Source: B16-G9 sp964400655 (lineage in GTDB: Bacteria > Bacteroidota > Bacteroidia > Bacteroidales > F082). From it: a stretch of DNA of 7,967 nucleotides. A program made the position numbers and the translations under genes. Shown here one piece after another: positions 5,922-7,967 of this stretch. Below the pieces are notes generated by a model. The model saw only the letters and a program-made list of their open reading frames with translations, did no database searches and was not told where the DNA came from. Location: positions 1 through 7,967 of the forward strand of contig CAYNVN010000066.1 of the NCBI GenBank assembly GCA_964400655.1. Direction: 5' to 3'. Each line of letters opens with the position of its first letter. Positions within the stretch are counted from its first letter, which is position 1.

Positions 5922-7001
5922 ATGTTTAAAAAAATAACAAAATTTATTTTTATCACTTCGTTTTTAACATCAGGTTTTGCCTTTGGGCAGATTGTTATTG
6001 ATAAAAACGATATGCCGGAAAAAGGAGATACTGCCAGAGTAAGTACCGGCCTTAATATGAGCATAACCGACCCTTCGGAAACCGGCGAAAATTACATCTG
6101 GGACTTTTCAGACCTAACTCCGGTAAAACAACGCATTGACACCTTTGTAAATGTGATGTCAACCCCGCAACCGGCAGGCGCACTGTTTCTGCTTTCGGCC
6201 GATTTTGCCCTGCGAATGGCCGGCAACCTGCCATTTCCGGGTGTGCCCGTTTCCGACCCTTACCAGTACTATAAATCGTCAAACAGTGCATTTAAAATGG
6301 TTGGATTTGCCCTTAAAATGCAAGGATTCGGTATTCCGGCCACTTTTGACGAACCGGATATTCTTTACAAGTTTCCGTTGACATACGGCAATGTAGATTC
6401 CTCATTCTCAGGAACCGATATGACCATTCCCGGAACCGGATACCTGCAGGTGGAGCGTAAAAGAGTAAATACCGTTGACGGATGGGGAACCTTAATCACC
6501 CCCTACGGCACTTTCGATGTACTCAGGGTTAAATCGGAAGTTGAAGAACGCGACAGCATTTATATCGAATCGCAGGAAACCGGCATTAATGTACCATACT
6601 CCTACACCGAGTACAAATGGCTTGGAAAAAACCAAAAAATCCCGCTTCTGACCATTCGAGATATCCTCGGCGGAATTGTTGTTGAATATGCCGACTCCAT
6701 AAGAGGCACTCTTGACATTCCCGAAAACAGAATAACAATCTCCGGTGTTTCCGCTTTTCCGAACCCCGTAACAAACAAGGCCACCATTTTGTTCAGTGTA
6801 AAACAAAAAAGTACCGTTTCGCTTACCATCGTAGATATTTCGGGAAAACAGGTTTACAAAACCGTACCCGAAACTTTTGTTCCGGGAGAACACAACATCA
6901 GCATCAATTTTAACAATCTTAAACTTCATGGCGGCATTTATTTCGCCAACCTCATCACGCCCGGTAACACCCTGACGGTTAAACTGCTATATCTGCCATA
7001 A
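5922..7001 (+). CDS. Secreted protein with T9SS type A C-terminal sorting domain, function unknown
   Basis: A 359-residue protein. The N terminus MFKKITKFIFITSFLTSGFA is a Sec signal peptide, with likely cleavage after FAFG (residue 22) leaving Gln at the mature N terminus. The C-terminal 84 residues (276-359) form a Por-secretion/T9SS type A sorting domain: FPNPV near its start, VSLTIVDISGKQVYK in the middle, HGGIYFANL and a terminal VKLLYLP. It should therefore cross the outer membrane by the type IX system and be attached to or released from the surface. The middle (about 23-275) has the sequence VDGWGTLITPYGTFDVLRVKS, which I associate with uncharacterised Bacteroidota T9SS proteins. No catalytic motif is recognised. 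The ATG at 5922 was chosen over an ATG at 5826 because the latter lies inside tamB and would put 32 charged residues before the signal peptide. It starts 7 nt after the second tamB stop codon, and its stop overlaps the next start (TAATG). Confidence 0.88.
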   Translation: MFKKITKFIFITSFLTSGFAFGQIVIDKNDMPEKGDTARVSTGLNMSITDPSETGENYIWDFSDLTPVKQRIDTFVNVMSTPQPAGALFLLSADFALRMAGNLPFPGVPVSDPYQYYKSSNSAFKMVGFALKMQGFGIPATFDEPDILYKFPLTYGNVDSSFSGTDMTIPGTGYLQVERKRVNTVDGWGTLITPYGTFDVLRVKSEVEERDSIYIESQETGINVPYSYTEYKWLGKNQKIPLLTIRDILGGIVVEYADSIRGTLDIPENRITISGVSAFPNPVTNKATILFSVKQKSTVSLTIVDISGKQVYKTVPETFVPGEHNISINFNNLKLHGGIYFANLITPGNTLTVKLLYLP

Positions 7002-7967
7002 TGAGCCTTGTTGTTTACAAATCATCCGCCGGCTCGGGCAAAACCCACACGCTGGTCTTGGAGTATTTACTAATCACGCTTCAGGATCCGGGAAAATACC
7101 GTCGCGTATTGGCCATTACCTTTACCAACAAAGCAGCCGGCGAAATGAAAGAAAGAATCATTTCGACACTTCGCGAACTATCCGGCGGCGAAACCGACAA
7201 CGAGATGGCCCGTTCCATACTCGACCGGCTAAAATTCACTCCCGAACAGCTTATATCGCGCGCTGCCGTTCTGCTATCCAACATTATTCACCACTACGAA
7301 GATTTCGGCATCAGCACCATCGATTCGTTTGTACATCGCATCATCCGCACATTTACCAACGATGTAAAACTACCATACGGTTTCGAGGTTGTTATCGACA
7401 ACGATGATATCATACCCGACATCATTGAAGACCTTTACGACAAGCTGGGGGAAGAGAGCGCATTAACAAAAATCATGATCGAATTTGTTTTATCGCTTAC
7501 CGATGATGAAAAAAGCTACAACCCCGAAAGCATGCTGGTAGATTTTATCAAAAAACAAACCCGCGAAGAGGGATTTGAAGAGATAAAAAAACTTGAAAAA
7601 CTAAGTCTTGAACGTTTCCTTACCATCATCACTTCAATCGGCAACAAACTAAATACCCTCAAAAAAGAGATCAACACGGCTGCCTCCGAAGCCTTAATGC
7701 TTATTAAAACAAACGGCCCTGGACCAACGGCATTTTTTCAGGGCAACCGGGGGCTCCCCTCCTATTTCAAAAAAAACCTGAATAAGATAAATGCAAAAAC
7801 GCTCATTCCTGCCTCCTATGCACAGAGAACCATTTCGGATGATAAGTGGTATGGCGGGAAAACCACACCTGACGACAAGGCAGCCATTGAGGCCATAAAA
7901 GAGCGGTTGATAAATTATTTCAACATAATTGAACAAAAGGGGAGAAATTTTCTTTTGCTGAAAATTA
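7001..7967 (+). CDS. UvrD-like SF1 helicase, possibly AddA-type exonuclease subunit (5' part only)
   Basis: The frame is open from ATG 7001 to the window edge, giving 322 codons with no stop. Superfamily 1A helicase motifs are clear: Walker A SSAGSGKT (residues 8-15) at the extreme N terminus, motif Ia ITFTNKAAGEMKERI (39-53), and STIDSFVHRI (105-114), the counterpart of the UvrD/RecB/AddA motif around TIHSF. These predict ATP-driven 3'-5' translocation on DNA. The start so close to Walker A and the S-A-G-S-G-K-T form resemble the large Bacteroidota AddA/RecB-like proteins of about 1000 residues or more. In such proteins a PD-(D/E)XK nuclease domain may follow, but that part is outside the window, so nuclease activity is inference. 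The start codon shares one base with the preceding stop (TAATG), suggesting translational coupling. Confidence 0.9.
   Translation, partial: MSLVVYKSSAGSGKTHTLVLEYLLITLQDPGKYRRVLAITFTNKAAGEMKERIISTLRELSGGETDNEMARSILDRLKFTPEQLISRAAVLLSNIIHHYEDFGISTIDSFVHRIIRTFTNDVKLPYGFEVVIDNDDIIPDIIEDLYDKLGEESALTKIMIEFVLSLTDDEKSYNPESMLVDFIKKQTREEGFEEIKKLEKLSLERFLTIITSIGNKLNTLKKEINTAASEALMLIKTNGPGPTAFFQGNRGLPSYFKKNLNKINAKTLIPASYAQRTISDDKWYGGKTTPDDKAAIEAIKERLINYFNIIEQKGRNFLLLKI

Noticed and set aside
6492..6929. 145-codon open frame antisense to the T9SS cargo gene
   Set aside because: It is opposite the conserved sorting domain and has no family features; shadow frame.

Overview
The window looks like a piece of a Bacteroidota chromosome. 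One gene ends in a Por/type IX secretion (T9SS) C-terminal sorting domain, which is essentially restricted to that phylum. The large gene is the long Bacteroidota form of TamB. Starts lack obvious Shine-Dalgarno sequences, and the A/T-leaning composition fits the same group. I cannot assign genus or family.

Layout. Positions 1-388 carry no credible gene. This stretch is packed with several kinds of short repeat: an inverted-ended element cut by the window edge, an internal 59-60 nt tandem duplication with a perfect hairpin, two separated blocks of the same GCAACNA heptamer, a bipartite hairpin, and two runs of ~8-mers. Positions 389-1405 (minus strand) hold tsaD, the tRNA t6A37 threonylcarbamoyltransferase subunit, complete with all its metal-binding motifs. 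Starting at the very next base on the plus strand is a probable three-gene operon: tamB (1406-5914, TTG start), a secreted T9SS cargo protein of unknown function (5922-7001), and the first 322 codons of a UvrD-like SF1 helicase, possibly of AddA type (7001 to the window end). Spacing is 7 nt between the first two, then a 1-nt TAATG overlap between the second and third.

How they work together. tsaD is translation housekeeping. TamB is a membrane-anchored envelope protein of the AsmA-like lipid-transfer/outer-membrane biogenesis class. The sorting-domain protein should be exported across the inner membrane by Sec and across the outer membrane by T9SS. The helicase belongs to DNA repair or recombination. 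The three plus-strand genes look co-transcribed, but I see no shared pathway, so the grouping is probably a conserved or chance operon and not a dedicated system.

I do not find a convincing new biological system. The most unusual parts are the composite repeat region downstream of tsaD and the zero-length gap between the divergent tsaD and tamB starts, which forces their promoters into each other's coding sequence.
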